The notes under the pieces: generated by a model
What the model saw: the letters and a program-made list of their open reading frames with translations, nothing else
What the model was told of the DNA's origin: nothing
Database searches by the model: none
NCBI GenBank assembly: GCA_030374765.1
Contig: JARGXX010000111.1
Location: 682,001-746,000, forward strand
DNA length: 64,000 bases
DNA from: Agarophyton chilense
Lineage: Eukaryota > Rhodophyta > Florideophyceae > Gracilariales > Gracilariaceae
Direction of reading: 5' to 3'
Made by a program: the position numbers and the translations under genes
Part shown: in pieces, positions 21,270 through 31,925 of the stretch
Position numbering within the stretch: the first letter of the stretch is position 1
Layout: every line of letters starts with the position of its first letter

Positions 21270-22245
21270 TCGAGATTTTTGACAGCTCGCAAAGAAGCAA
21301 TATGACCAAAGCACCCGCTATAAAAACCAGTGTTCGTCTGCTGGTGCAGCTCGTGCTTCTTTTGCATGTCCTATCCGCTCCTCAGTAGCGATCGTTTTCT
21401 CGCACCAGTTACATTCCGAAGGGCCGATATCCACGAAACTCGGCGGGAATTATCACTACCACAACTTAAACGTCAATCAATGGCCCGCAAAATCATGGGC
21501 TGCTCTAACGATGCATTCTCTTCTTGAAGCCACCATTCCATCTGAATTTCTCCCTTTGTTGAATGCCATCCGTGAGATTCAATTATTCTACAAACCTAAC
21601 TCACTTGCCAAGCACAGCGACCTCGCCCCAATGTTGGCGCACCGCGCAGTTGGAAGCAGCAAGCCATTTTTGACATTTTTTTCGACGTTCAAAAGCTTTT
21701 TCAACAAGTTCGAGACCACATTGCTGAAATGCAAAAGCACGTCACTTTCCTCACCGAACGATTATCTGGACACAGTAGTGTGGCAATCTTCACAACTACG
21801 AGCAACCCTCTCCGATGTTCAGTATTGCGCTGCTGTTTCCGCCGTGTTTCTAAATCGATTTTTGTTGCACCGTGAACATGCCGCTGCTTTTCAAACCGGT
21901 ACTTTCGATGCCACATTTCTGGGAGCGCTGTATAAGCTGGAGCGAATTGCTCGTGATTCTCATTTTCTTCTACCATCAGGCAAACAACGCGCTCGCTTGG
22001 AAGTTCTAGAGTTCGCTCCTACCAAGAAAGAAGAGGCTAGTGAAAACATGTTCCGTGTTGTCTGGGCTCAGTGTGGCACTTTGGATAAAGGTGCTGAGGA
22101 AAATAAACAAGAAGCCGCTCTTTTGCGAAAAGCTATTCGAGCGCTTTGCGCAAGTCCGATGTTTCTCCGCTACTGTGCTGAAGAGGTTTGTGCAGCCCTT
22201 CAATTCACTCTCGTAACTAGCCTTCTTAATACACTCACAAAGTAA
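21270..22245 (+). CDS. Unknown helical protein, open frame
   Basis: One frame stays open for about 325 codons, from a TGA just before 21270 to a TAA at 22243. The first ATG of the frame is at 21511 (MHSLLEATIPSEFLPLLNAI), but the frame upstream also looks coding (NYHYHNLNVNQWPAKSW), so an upstream exon is likely. The protein is helix-rich and cytosolic-looking, with no signal peptide, and contains LERIARDSHFLLPSGKQR and CAEEVCAALQFTLVTSLL. The stop overlaps a good donor (ACAAA|GTAAGG at 22240), so the real gene may splice onward, for example into the frame at 22275-22450. No family recognised. It is divergent to TAF5 and is one of the few unbroken frames here. Confidence 0.5.
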
Positions 22246-22446
22246 GGTCCAGGTGGCATGCTCAGTCCATCTAGATGAACAATCATTACGCTATGCTATG
22301 TACAAATGATATGTTTGCATGGATGCATCAGGGTCTTCCTTCGGAAAAAGAATTAACGAATCGCTTGTTCATTCTAGACACAAATACTGTCGATGATACC
22401 TCTAGTGTCTACACGCCCGGCGGATTGGCCTCACATGAGCCCAGCT

Positions 22447-22464
22447 TGGCCTTATATGAGGCCA
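22447..22464. repeat. Palindrome at left end of piggyBac element
   Basis: TGGCCTTATATGAGGCCA is self-complementary except for one base pair. It is matched by the perfect version at 25233-25250. Possibly a transposase-binding terminal motif. Confidence 0.6.
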
Positions 22465-22947
22465 GTTCTATTTTCGAAAAAATTAGTAAAAATCGCTGGT
22501 TTCCATACTGTAGCGGCGTATTCTATTTTCTATGTAAAAAATTAATTTTCTAACCATGTTCCTACTGCTTTAAAGTACAGTCTTTAGACAGTTGTCTTCA
22601 AAAACAGCAGCTAAGTGGTTTTACGACTGCTTGGAGACTGATAAAAACAGAGTTTTAACCTCGCTGAGTTCAGTGTAACTCGAAAACTCCTACGGGAGCT
22701 CCACTAATTCTAAAAACTATTATGTTCTAAGAACGCATTTGCGTCCACTTGAACAGCAGACAAAATAAGGTGAGATCTGCTAAAGGGATTGTTTCGTCAG
22801 AAACCATAATATATATAGCAAGTTGAATAACACGGATTGAATTAGTATAAGGCTTACGGAAAGTTGAACTTTTGCTTTATACTTTTAAAAGATGCCTCTA
22901 AAAAGCCTTAAACACGCATGTTGACACACGAACGTCAATGTTGTTGA

Positions 22948-25062
22948 CTAAATGTGATGAATGTCACGCAGATTATCTATAAAACACTCCCGACCGGTTC
23001 CACTGTGACATATATAAACATCCATATCATTGTTCTTTTTGCATTCTGAACAAACAAATTTGGATTTGTAAGTGGTCTTGCAGACTTTGAATCGTCCTTG
23101 ATATGTTTAAAACGTCAAAAAACCATCCGATTTCCTTCTTTTTCGACTGGTCTCCATTAAATGAATGCAGGTTCGAGCCATATATGTGTTTTCTATTTCA
23201 TCTTCCTCCTTACATTTTCTTTTCATAGTTCGAACCGCATCCCAGTTGTTATCTACTAATCCGTCTACGAGATTAAAAGAAAAATTATGCGGTGTAATAT
23301 TCAATGTGTTTCCGTATGCACCCTTGTAAAGATTCCAAGCATCAACCGCGCACATTGCCAGCAAAGAAGTATTCACTCTGAAAGACCATTCTTTTACTTC
23401 CAACTTCTTTTCCATATTCCGATCATCTTGGCGTGACCTATTATGCCTATCAATTCTTGAACAACAAGAATAGTACTCCTCACAAACTTCTGGAATAGCA
23501 ATGGAAAGTGGAATTTTCTTTGTTATTCCATAAGTTTTCCTCCATCTTTCACGAGAAATGGGAGTTACTGGTTGGGTACTGCTACAAGTGCTGATGAAAT
23601 ATCTTCTCTTGCGGTCCACCAGGAGCACAGACATCATCTTTCGATCCAATTCAGGCAGTTTCGAGACCATTGACACGTGTTGGCCTCGTGCCGTCATCGT
23701 AAGTTCGGAAAGATGTTTCATAGGAAACCTTTTGGTGGCTGTTTTTACGACCCCAATAAATCGCATTCCTCTTTTTAAAAGTTCTTCAGCGGTTTCAACA
23801 GATGCAAAATATGAATCGTCACAAACGATTCGATCAGTTGCGAACCAATTTTCAACAAATCTCATTAAAACAGCTGTTCCATGTGCATGTTCTGATTCAA
23901 AAGGTTGTTCGTCTTGTTTCGTAGCTCCCATCGTGATTTCTATTTTGGGAATAATTCCACTCCTTCCACAACACACTGTCTTTAATTCACAACCATTTTC
24001 AGGTTTCCTATTAAGAGCAGTGTAGTGTGGAAGACCAATTTCAGTCCAGTTCCCTCCAAGTCCATACCCACGTGACATACTTTCGTCCACGCACAAAGTG
24101 TGTGACGGAGTTACGAAAGCTTTCCGATGGTCATTTATAGCTTTCACAAACTCAGAAATACATGACCATCTGCATTCTTCATATTTTTGATGGTTTTCAG
24201 AACCACTGAAAACAATGAATTGCCTTAAATGTACAAACCGAGTTCGTGACATGATCTTTCCGAGTTGCGGAGATTCGGTTTATTTAGAAAACGTGTCTTT
24301 AGACCAAAGCGATCTTTTATTCGAAAACTCGAAGCGTGTCATTAACACCATCAAACCGAAAAGCTTCAAAATTTCACCTCCTGTAGTCTCCTTTTAGTCT
24401 TTTTTTTCCAGCCGAGAGTTGGTAGATCGAAAAAATTTTTCCAAATGAGCTACAGGAAACATCCACATGAATAAATCGTTTGGAGAGAGTCCCGAAGGTG
24501 CATGAATGGCGGAGATAAAATCTCCAACAGGTCCCGTGACTTTCCATTGATGCGTTGGCACTGGACCATTCAGAGTCAAGGATACATTTTCAGTTGTCCA
24601 TTTCGTCGAATGAACGTCCACAAAGCTTTCTTGCGTGTCACTGCTAGTCTTAGTAGGAGGAATCAACGGAATCATTGTGTGACATTGATCGACATCCGTG
24701 ACAGTATTTTGCTCTTCATTCTTCGAAACGTCATTAGTAATAGCAGCACCATTTATCTCCACGTTGGAATTGATGCCTTGTTGAGCAGTTTCCTGAACCC
24801 TGACATGATCTTCGGCTTTTGCATTGCAAAGTTTGAGAGTGAATATTTTCTAGCGACCAGGTAGCTCGAAGTTTATCATGACAAAAGTGTGTCTCCCATT
24901 GTTTTTGACAACAACGTCCACTTTTGTAACACTTCCACTCACCAGTTTCGTTTTCCATTGCGTGCCAAAGAAGCGTTTACAGTCGCTCTCTGATTTGGTG
25001 AGACGTGCCCGGGTATGTACTCTGTTTTCCACTACACGACGGGGATCCATAGATGATGGCAT
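22948..25062 (-). pseudogene. piggyBac transposase, in-frame stops only
   Basis: A single minus-strand frame runs from an ATG at 25062 (MPSSMDPRRVVENR) to a TAG at 22948-22950. It is interrupted by TAG at 24850, TAA at 24394, TAA near 24283 and TAA at 23107, with no frameshift over 2.1 kb. The family start motif MSRTRFVHLRQF follows the third stop. All three catalytic aspartates are placed as expected: CVDESMSRG, VCDDSYFAS and RIDRHNRSRQD. After the last internal stop comes the C-terminal cysteine-rich zinc domain (FKVCKTTYKSKFVCSECKK, then VYICH and RECFIDN). A copy with four point stops and intact residues otherwise is a young pseudogene. Confidence 0.9.
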
Positions 25063-25232
25063 ATTTGATAAATTATGAAAGAATGAAGTAAAGATGATGT
25101 GTTTACAGGTTGTTGACGATCGTTCGTGATCTTTAAGATTGAAGCCAGAGAAGAAGAGAGTGTTGACAACGTCCAGGCACAAAAATGTAAGGAAATTGAC
25201 AAAGTTTACAAAAATTATCGATGTTGTAATTT

Positions 25233-25250
25233 TGGCCTCATATGAGGCCA
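25233..25250. repeat. Palindrome at right end of piggyBac element
   Basis: TGGCCTCATATGAGGCCA is a perfect 18-bp palindrome, 60 bp from the pogo-like insertion. Confidence 0.6.
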
Positions 25251-25312
25251 GTGGTCGTATAGACACTAGTAGTTCTTGCGAGATGTTGATTGCGGATGGC
25301 CATGGAGACGTA
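25251..25312 (+). pseudogene. ABCC transporter remnant, 5' piece
   Basis: The plus frame reads SGRIDTSSSCEMLIADGHGD up to the TA where the pogo-like element enters. It continues in the same frame after the element (LQLHCTTQKIQDLALDNLF). Upstream sequence runs into the piggyBac end, so the true N-terminus is lost. Confidence 0.5.
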
Positions 25313-25337
25313 CAGAGTTCTTTCTCGATACAGTGAA
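25313..25337 (+). repeat. Left terminal inverted repeat of the pogo-like element
   Basis: It starts CAGAGTTCTTTCTCGATA and is preceded by the TA target site at 25311. It pairs with 27818-27842 with one mismatch. Confidence 0.93.
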
Positions 25338-25628
25338 GTAATCGGGGGCATGTCAATAGTGGTGCCAACTTCACTATAACGAACACTTTACTATAGCAGG
25401 TTGCTCCGTGTCCACGTTGCACCTTTCCAAGAGCAAAGAAAGTTATATCCCTCGCCGTTGTAGACAGAGTAGTCGTAACGAATAAAGTATCTCAAAACTG
25501 TAACGTTCGGGATGGAAACACCTGTTGCTTTATACCTAGACAAATGTTCAATCACGTATATATAGGTACTAATAAACTGTCTCATACACATACCACTCTG
25601 TGACGCTTTTGCACACCCAACACCAGCC

Positions 25629-27580
25629 ATGACTAGAAACAACGTCACGATGGAGACAAAACAATAAGCACTAGGCTTAGTTGGGGCCAATGAGGACGAA
25701 CAGCTTGGTGCTCTTCTGCTAAATGACCAAACACAAAAGACATGGAGTAAAAAAGAGGTAGCTGCACGGTACGGCGTTTCACAGCCAACAGTAACCACTT
25801 GGTGCGAATTAGCACCCAAATATATGGGTGTCGCCACAAAGAATCGAAAACTGAAGAAATCTTGTCATCTTCGAGAAGGCCACTTCCCAGAATTGGAGAA
25901 AGCGTTAGCTTGCTATATGAGGGAGAGATTTTTTTACATGAAAACAGAGTCTATGTTCCGTGAGGACACAATACGAGCTGCCACATTGAGAATTAGGTCT
26001 GAGATGATCACAAAGCTGAACGATATAATAGGACAACCAGATACTACAGAAGCTCAAAAAGCGAATCTACGACACAAAATTGCAGCGTTGACATCATTTA
26101 AAGCCAGCTCCCATTGGTGTACTAATTACATGAAGAGGAGCCGCTTGAGCAGTAAGAAGGGAATTGGCCAAAACGGACATTTCTCAACAGCCTGCATAAA
26201 AGAGGCAAGATTGGATCTTAGAAAGAAACTGGGTGTGTAAAGTGTGTCAAATATCTGTAACACAGATAAGGTTGCTGTGCTTTACAGATCATTCCCAAGC
26301 CATGCTGTTCGCTTCACAGACATGTCTGCCTCCTACACCAGAGTGAAGAACCGTCTCACAGAAGTTCTAACCGTTTTTGCCGACGGCTCAAAAGCCCCAC
26401 TTACCATAATTGGCCATGCAAGAGGCCTCGCAGCTTTCCGAGGCATTTAGATGCATTGAGGGGTCTCGGAGTGTTTTATTACCACAAGACCAACGCCTGG
26501 AACACACAATGCTTATGTAACAGGATGGCGAGAGGGTTCGACAAAACGGCGTCTCTCCAAGGCCGCAAAACCATTGGAGTATTGGACAACTGTTCTGCAC
26601 ATTCAATTGAATACGACATCTTCTTTAACTATTCTGCCTTGCTTTTACCCCCCAACATGACCTCATGCTTGCAGCCTGTAGATGCATCCATCGGAAGGTC
26701 TTTCAAATGTGCATTCAAGAGACTATTGGTTCGACATATTCTTCAGCACGTTGACACCGAAATGGACAAACCAGCCTCAGGCCGTCGAGTTTTCAAGATT
26801 AATGAGGCGGTATCTACGAATGATGCAGTCCTCATTATCTCTAGAGCATGGAACATGGTACCTACAAGGGTGGTAATGAACGATTGGTTGAGCACATCTA
26901 TATTGGCTCCACACCAAATGAGGAGCTCAGAGTGCTGAAGGATGCCTTATCCGAAAATGTCATTCCTGACCAGCGTCCTCCTCGTGGGAGTGCAACAATC
27001 ACTGAGAAAGAGATTCAACAGAGGGTTGCATTTATTGCAATGCAGCGCGGTAAAGCATGGCTACAAAGCACGGCTGAAACATAGTTAACGCTTTCGACGA
27101 GTTTGAAGAGGATAGTTTAGACAGCTGGGGTACAGATGGACTAAGGGAAGGACTACAGGAACTGTCGGATTTGGACGTTATACAGCTTTTCTCTGATGCT
27201 GATTAGGAATGCTTTAACAGCATTGAGGAACGGCTAGATATTTGTGCTCCAGTTACAGAGCGGAATGCAGTCGCTGTTGCCGTTAAGTATGCATTAGGTA
27301 TCTACGAAGACGCGCAGGAAACAGAGCGAACAGAACATGTCGAGAGCGAGGTAGAAAGTGATATGGTGCTTCCCAAGCCATCGCTGGCTAGATAAGAGAA
27401 GTCTATCGAAGACACGAAGAGAGAACTAGGTTTGATGGTGGCAAATGAACACTCCTTCCTGACAGACTTCGACATAAGAAGGCTGCAGTTCTGCATTGAT
27501 TCAGAATTGGATAGGATATCCGAGCATCGAAGGAGCACGAAAAGACAGGCGAGAAATGATGACTTTTTCAGCAAAATGTG
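25629..27580 (+). pseudogene. pogo/Tigger-like transposase, decayed
   Basis: Plus strand. A helix-turn-helix of psq type (KKEVAARYGVSQPTVTTWCE, about 25755-25810) is followed by a CENP-B-like second domain (ALACYMRERFFYM). The DDE core has VFADGSKAPLTIIGHARG (first D), VLDNCSAHS (second D) and LLPPNMTSCLQPVDASIG (third D region). An acidic C-terminal tail (FDEFEEDSLDSWG onward) ends near 27580. The frame is held from 25629 to 26450 with stops at about 25661, 26238 and 26448. After that the protein moves through two further frames (26456-26938, 26848-27084), and the tail lies in a third. It cannot make transposase. Confidence 0.92.
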
Positions 27581-27817
27581 AACATTTCTTGTTTACACAG
27601 GCAATATGAATAGGATAACCTTTCAATTTTAATACAACATTTGCATTTCATATAGTGAACTGGGCCGTTTTCGACTTCACTTTACCGATTTCTTCACTGT
27701 ATTGGGTGCATTTCACTATACAAAATGAAAACGTCCAATACGGCCTGGAAATGCATATGTGGCTGAGCCAAAGGCTGGCATACTTTACTACAGCGGTTAG
27801 ATTCACTAAATGAGGGG

Positions 27818-27842
27818 TTCACTCTATCGAGAAAGAACTCTG
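27818..27842 (-). repeat. Right terminal inverted repeat of the pogo-like element
   Basis: Mirror of 25313-25337, followed by TA at 27843-27844. Confidence 0.93.
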
Positions 27843-28560
27843 TATTGCAATTGCACTGTACGACGCAAAAAATTCAGGATTTAGCCCTCGATAACCTGTT
27901 TCCTTTCCCAACTGCGAATAATTTGCCTAACAGCCGAGCAGTAAGCTGGTCGAAAGGAACGCATGTCCGGAACAAAGAGCCAATTTGCTTTCCAAGACAT
28001 TCTTCACATGGCTTTTTCCCTTCATCGTTCAGGGCTGGAAGAACCCCTTACTTGACAAAGATCTGTGGGAACGACGTGATTTTGAACAAGGTGAGCATTC
28101 GTCGTCAAATTTAATTGAAGAGTATGAAAATGTCAAGAATATTACTTCCAACCATCCAATACTGCAGATATCTCTCTTCAAAAAACACCGCTCAGCACTC
28201 ATTTTCTCCGCTGCTCCGAAAGTAGTCGACGTAGCAATGCAACTTGTTCAACCAGTTCTTGTCAATCGTCTTCTCCAGTCTTCGCAAGACAAGAGCCTTG
28301 GTTCTAACCCCTAGAGCAACACTGTGGGTATCGGATGGACTGTTGGAATTCTCGCAGCTCCTCTGGTCAAGACTCTTGTTGAGCACCATACACATTATGC
28401 ATGGCAGTATGCGTGTGCGCTCAAGGCTGCAAAATGCCATATATGACAGAAGCCTGCGGATGAGTCCCTCTGAAAGAGCCACGTCCTCGCTCGGGAAGAT
28501 TGTCAATCTCATGCAGCTTGACACACAGCGTATCGGCAATTTGTTCTAGTTCTTTTCAGG
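27843..28560 (+). pseudogene. ABCC/MRP transporter remnant, main piece
   Basis: ABCC proteins are full-size ATP-driven exporters of conjugates. The plus strand shows the conserved entry into the first membrane domain: LALDNLFPFP, FFTWLFPFIVQGWKNPLLDK, DLWERRDFEQ, a hydrophobic helix with VDVAMQLVQPVLVNRLLQ, and the strongly conserved MRVRSRLQNAIYDRSLRMS and LGKIVNLMQLDTQRIGN. Frame changes near 27990 and 28290 break it. Nothing of the nucleotide-binding domains is present. The remnant fades by 28560; duplication arm B starts at 28902. It is the downstream continuation of 25251-25312, the pogo-like element lying between them in frame. Confidence 0.85.
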
Positions 28561-28901
28561 ACAAGGTCGCTTGTTGCATCTCTGAGGGAGACACACCTGT
28601 CAGTTTCTAAAAGGGCTACACCATTTTTCATTCTTGTACCTCCAATTTCCAGGAGCAAAGTAAGACCTGTACGTCACGAAGAACTTGCAGATCACTTGAT
28701 GTTCCTGTTATCGTGATACCAACCCAACCGTGAACTGAATTCAACAATGTTGACGGGAAGCCATTTCTGATCGCCACCGTCCAACTTTTCCGGACAAAAC
28801 AGAAAACATCTTCGTCCGGTACTTCGAAGAGGTCTTGGACTAATGTTCTGTACCAAAGCGTCTGTGTTAAGAAAGGAACTGTCCAGCACGATAGCAAACT
28901 A
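28561..28901. other. Stretch between ABCC remnant and arm B
   Basis: Short frames on both strands, for example 28628-28897 (-), carry no family motif. It could be decayed ABCC sequence or flanking DNA of arm B. Confidence 0.3.
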
Positions 28902-31315
28902 GAGAATCGTCCGTAACTCTTTCTCGCTCCTCATCGCGCAACCGCACTCTTCCACCACCATCAAAAGCTTGCTCCCTCCTCCCGGGTAGGAAGTGACGTA
29001 ATTTGTTTTGTACCCGCAAGAAGCTCCATCCAAACCCCCTTCGCGCCCTTCATGCTACGTTCCTCCACTGAAAAGACTTTCCATAGTTGACCAGCCACTC
29101 GTCAAGGCCGTTATTATAATTAACCGCGAAAAAAAGAATTTGTTCTCGCTTCTGCAATAGGATACATTGTGAGGATCATAAACCGCAGTTCGAATTTGAA
29201 ATGAGCCTTCTGAAAAAGAGTCAAGCGATTGGAGACATTTCGAATTGTGTCGATGGGGTGGAGTTTAAGAACTTTTTCGTTGCCTACAAGCGCTCAGATG
29301 ATCTTCTCATGTTCTTTTTCGGTGATAGTCCTGAAAATTAACTAATCATGGAGGAAGTAATTCAGTCTTGGGACGAAAATCTGAATACGACGATGCATGA
29401 ACAAGAGTATAAGGAAGCAGTGCTGGAAATTTTGGAGACTGTTCTAGTGGTGGGAGATGAACTTGTAGATTAAGAAGGCAGTATTATGGAGAGCGAGCCC
29501 GCTGAATTAGCGACCGGAGTCGGGCAACAAGGAGCAAGCTTAATAGCCCAAGTTCCACTTGGTGAAACAACTTCAGGGCAAGCTCTACAGACAGCTCGCA
29601 ATCAGATCACTCGATCAATCTCAAGCTAGAGAAAGCTTTTTGAATAGCACCGCTACCACAAATGTTTTGAAAAGTGACGAGTTCAAAAACATGCTTCGCT
29701 CTCCGCGGATCTTACGAGAAAAGAAGTCGTCTTAAGCCTTATCATTCGGATTCTTCTCTGTACTTTACTTCGTCAGAATTCGTCAGCATGTCGGCGGATG
29801 AGGATTTCATGACCTGCGATTAGTGGTCAGAGTCAATGGACGGCTTGCACGTGCTGGCATGCAATAAAGATCGAGAAGGTACGACCCAGCGTTGGAGGAA
29901 GAAGCTATCGTTTGTGACGAATGACCCGAGTCTTCAAATGACTCAGTAAACCCTCACGATGCTACTGACTGAGAGGTATAACTGAAGCTTTGAAAGGAGG
30001 CACCACTTGAATAGCGTGGTAGCGTGACCCACTAAGCATCATCATGATCATGTGTGGAAGACTGACGGAGGGCAAGCTTCTCTTGAGAGGGTTCACATAA
30101 ACTATTATCCTCATCACTATCTTTAAATTGAGATCCATAATCAGACCCGGAAACCTCTGTACTATCGGTTGAGCGCCCAACTGCAGAAAAAGAGTGCCAT
30201 GATGACGAAACGGTATGAGTTGGAACTTCACCTTTTTCTGTAGAACCATTGCGGGAAGTTCCTGCGTCGTTTGTAAAGTTCAGTTCAGACTGTTGGCGTT
30301 TAACGGCTTTCGCCTCGAACTTAGCTGTCTGCATGGCGTAAGCACTCCAAAACGGAGCGTATCTTTGAGAGCATCATCCCAAGCACAAATTCATTCTGTT
30401 CATTTTCGCTTGTCCCGTGAATCTCAGGGTTGTTTTCGTTGGATGACTGCTCTGATGGGCTTCCAAAATATGAAGTCGAATCACTTGAAGTATGCGAGCT
30501 GGCGGTTTCTGCAAGCTCTACGCGTTCGTCCTCAACGTCACCATGAACCTCCATACAATTCTTGTTATCTGTTTGCTGCGTTGGGATGCCCACGAGGTGC
30601 ATAGAGTCGTTTTGGGAGTGCATAGGTGCCGTGTTTGCTTTTCTCGCAATTTTATCGTCTACTTCGTCATCATCGTTATCCCTTCTGTAGATGAACGTCG
30701 GCTCGGTAGAGGTCCCCTCCTGGGATGCGGAATCACTTAATGTGTGAAAGCCGGCACATCCTACGGTCCCGACACTGTCAGAACATGCTTTCTCACGATC
30801 GCAATTTCTGTCTGCATTGGCCACCTGATGTAATGCGGTCCCAGAGACAGTCACAGAATCACAGGAGGAAGACGAAGCAACGTTTCTTCACTCCTTGCGC
30901 TTTTTTCATTCACTTCATTGTGGTTTTCATCTTTTTCGAAGTTTATCGCATGCGCTGATAGGGTCCGAGCGCAGGACGACGAATCAAATAAAGATCTCGT
31001 AGACAGTGAGACGAGATCCTTTGCGCGCGATAGGTTTTCTTCGACTTCTTTGCCATCTCCTCCATTCTCACTGTCCGTATTCCCATCAATTCCCGGTCTT
31101 TAAAGGACTCTCTGATATCGTCCAAATCGTTCCAGTGGCTGGTTGACCGCTCTGGGGAAGGAGATCCTACGCTATTTTTCGCGAAAGTATTGCTGGACCC
31201 ACCTTGGAAGCTACGATCAGATAGTGCACTGAGGAATGACGTGCGGTAGCTTCCTTGTTGACCACTTTCCGCCTCATCGGATGATGCATTCGAATGGCTT
31301 GCGAAAAACTGTAGA
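28902..31315 (-). repeat. Arm B of a 2.4-kb inverted duplication
   Basis: Reverse-complement homologue of 795-3190. The sharp start at 28902 (AGAGAATCGTCCGTAACT) adjoins unrelated DNA, while the matching end of arm A at about 3190 adjoins different DNA. The coding region of the acidic gene extends past 31315 to about 31925 without a visible partner in arm A. Confidence 0.8.
29130..29640 (+). pseudogene. Helical unknown protein, copy B (decayed)
   Basis: Plus-strand partner of 2490-2956. Visible pieces are FKNFFVAYKRSDDLLMFFFG (about 29260-29330), the ATG-led MEEVIQSWDENLNTTM to GDELVD and a TAA (29348-29473), and ELATGVGQQGASLIAQV to ARNQITRSISS (29510-29630), the latter in line with ELAARVGHQV in copy A. 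Amino-acid-level similarity in three successive pieces supports an old gene. Stops and frame changes break it. No family recognised. Confidence 0.45.
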
Positions 31316-31925
31316 CAGCTGTAGTCCTTGAAGGTCAGGTCGTCATTGGCACCGAACCTTTCAATACTGTCGTCTTCTGTGTCCTCACACGTATCACTAG
31401 AGGTAGTCAATACATCTTCTTCGATGAAAGTCTCTCCGTATGCATCGCTATATTTGTGTTCAGAAGGGTCCCTACCTCCCCCTTCACTGGCAACAGTTCG
31501 GAATTCTAACGTCGTGTTCCCGACTCCAACTTGAAAACATGACGAGAGATCTACAATCGATGCATAACCCGACCATGGCACTTCTTTTTATTGTCAACTA
31601 CAGCTGAGCTAGTGCCAAGACTAAACGGCTTCATTTCTAAAGGGGCAGGGAGAACCTCTGATTTTATTCCATCTTCGTACTTGTTTTGAAAGCTGTCACG
31701 ATTGCTTTGGTTTTTATCATCTGACGAACATTGGTTACAAAATCGTTCGGCAAAGCCTGTTCTCGGACCTGTACTGCAATCAGAAAACTCTGCGGGGTGT
31801 TCTAGATGATCTGATAGCTCCTGGCTCTCGTTTGCTTCTTTTTTTGGCTCAATCGAGGGAATACGAGTGTTATACTGGTCGTGCAGGGTAGGACCTGCGT
31901 TTTGAACCTCGGCGATCTCTACCAC
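29960..31925 (-). pseudogene. Acidic Ser/Asp-rich protein, copy B (better preserved)
   Basis: Minus strand. Four sizeable open pieces line up head to tail: 31925-31551, 31581-30943 (212 codons), 30854-30321 (178 codons) and 30334-30032. Their frames differ, so introns or frameshifts lie between them. The sequence is strongly acidic with many Ser, Asn and Thr residues (SSDTCEDTEDDSIERFG; SSHTSSDSTSYFGSPSEQSS; GSDYGSQFKDSDEDNSL). No domain, signal peptide or membrane segment is evident. Copy A at 795-2330 repeats the 3' two thirds. Conserved acidic runs between copies indicate past selection on charge rather than fold. Antisense frames on the plus strand are shadows. Confidence 0.55.

Larger units (their letters stand above)
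22447..25250 (-). mobile_element. piggyBac-family DNA transposon
   Basis: About 2.8 kb, bounded on both sides by an 18-bp near-palindrome: TGGCCTTATATGAGGCCA at 22447-22464 and TGGCCTCATATGAGGCCA at 25233-25250. Inside both there is weak inverted similarity (TCGA...AATT...GTAAA). A further diverged copy of the palindrome lies at 22426-22443. I find no TTAA target duplication, so the exact ends are provisional. The only gene inside is the transposase below. The 3' flank is the start of the ABCC remnant. Confidence 0.65.
25313..27842 (+). mobile_element. pogo/Tigger-like DNA transposon, 2.53 kb
   Basis: 25-bp terminal inverted repeats (25313-25337 and 27818-27842) differ at one position and begin CAGAGTTCTTTCTCGATA. 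A TA dinucleotide flanks each side (25311-25312, 27843-27844), the expected target duplication of the Tc1/mariner-pogo superfamily. The single gene inside encodes a DDE transposase with a psq-type helix-turn-helix. Subterminal copies of TTCACTATA and AGTGAA words lie inside both ends. The element is inserted in the coding frame of an ABCC gene. Confidence 0.93.
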
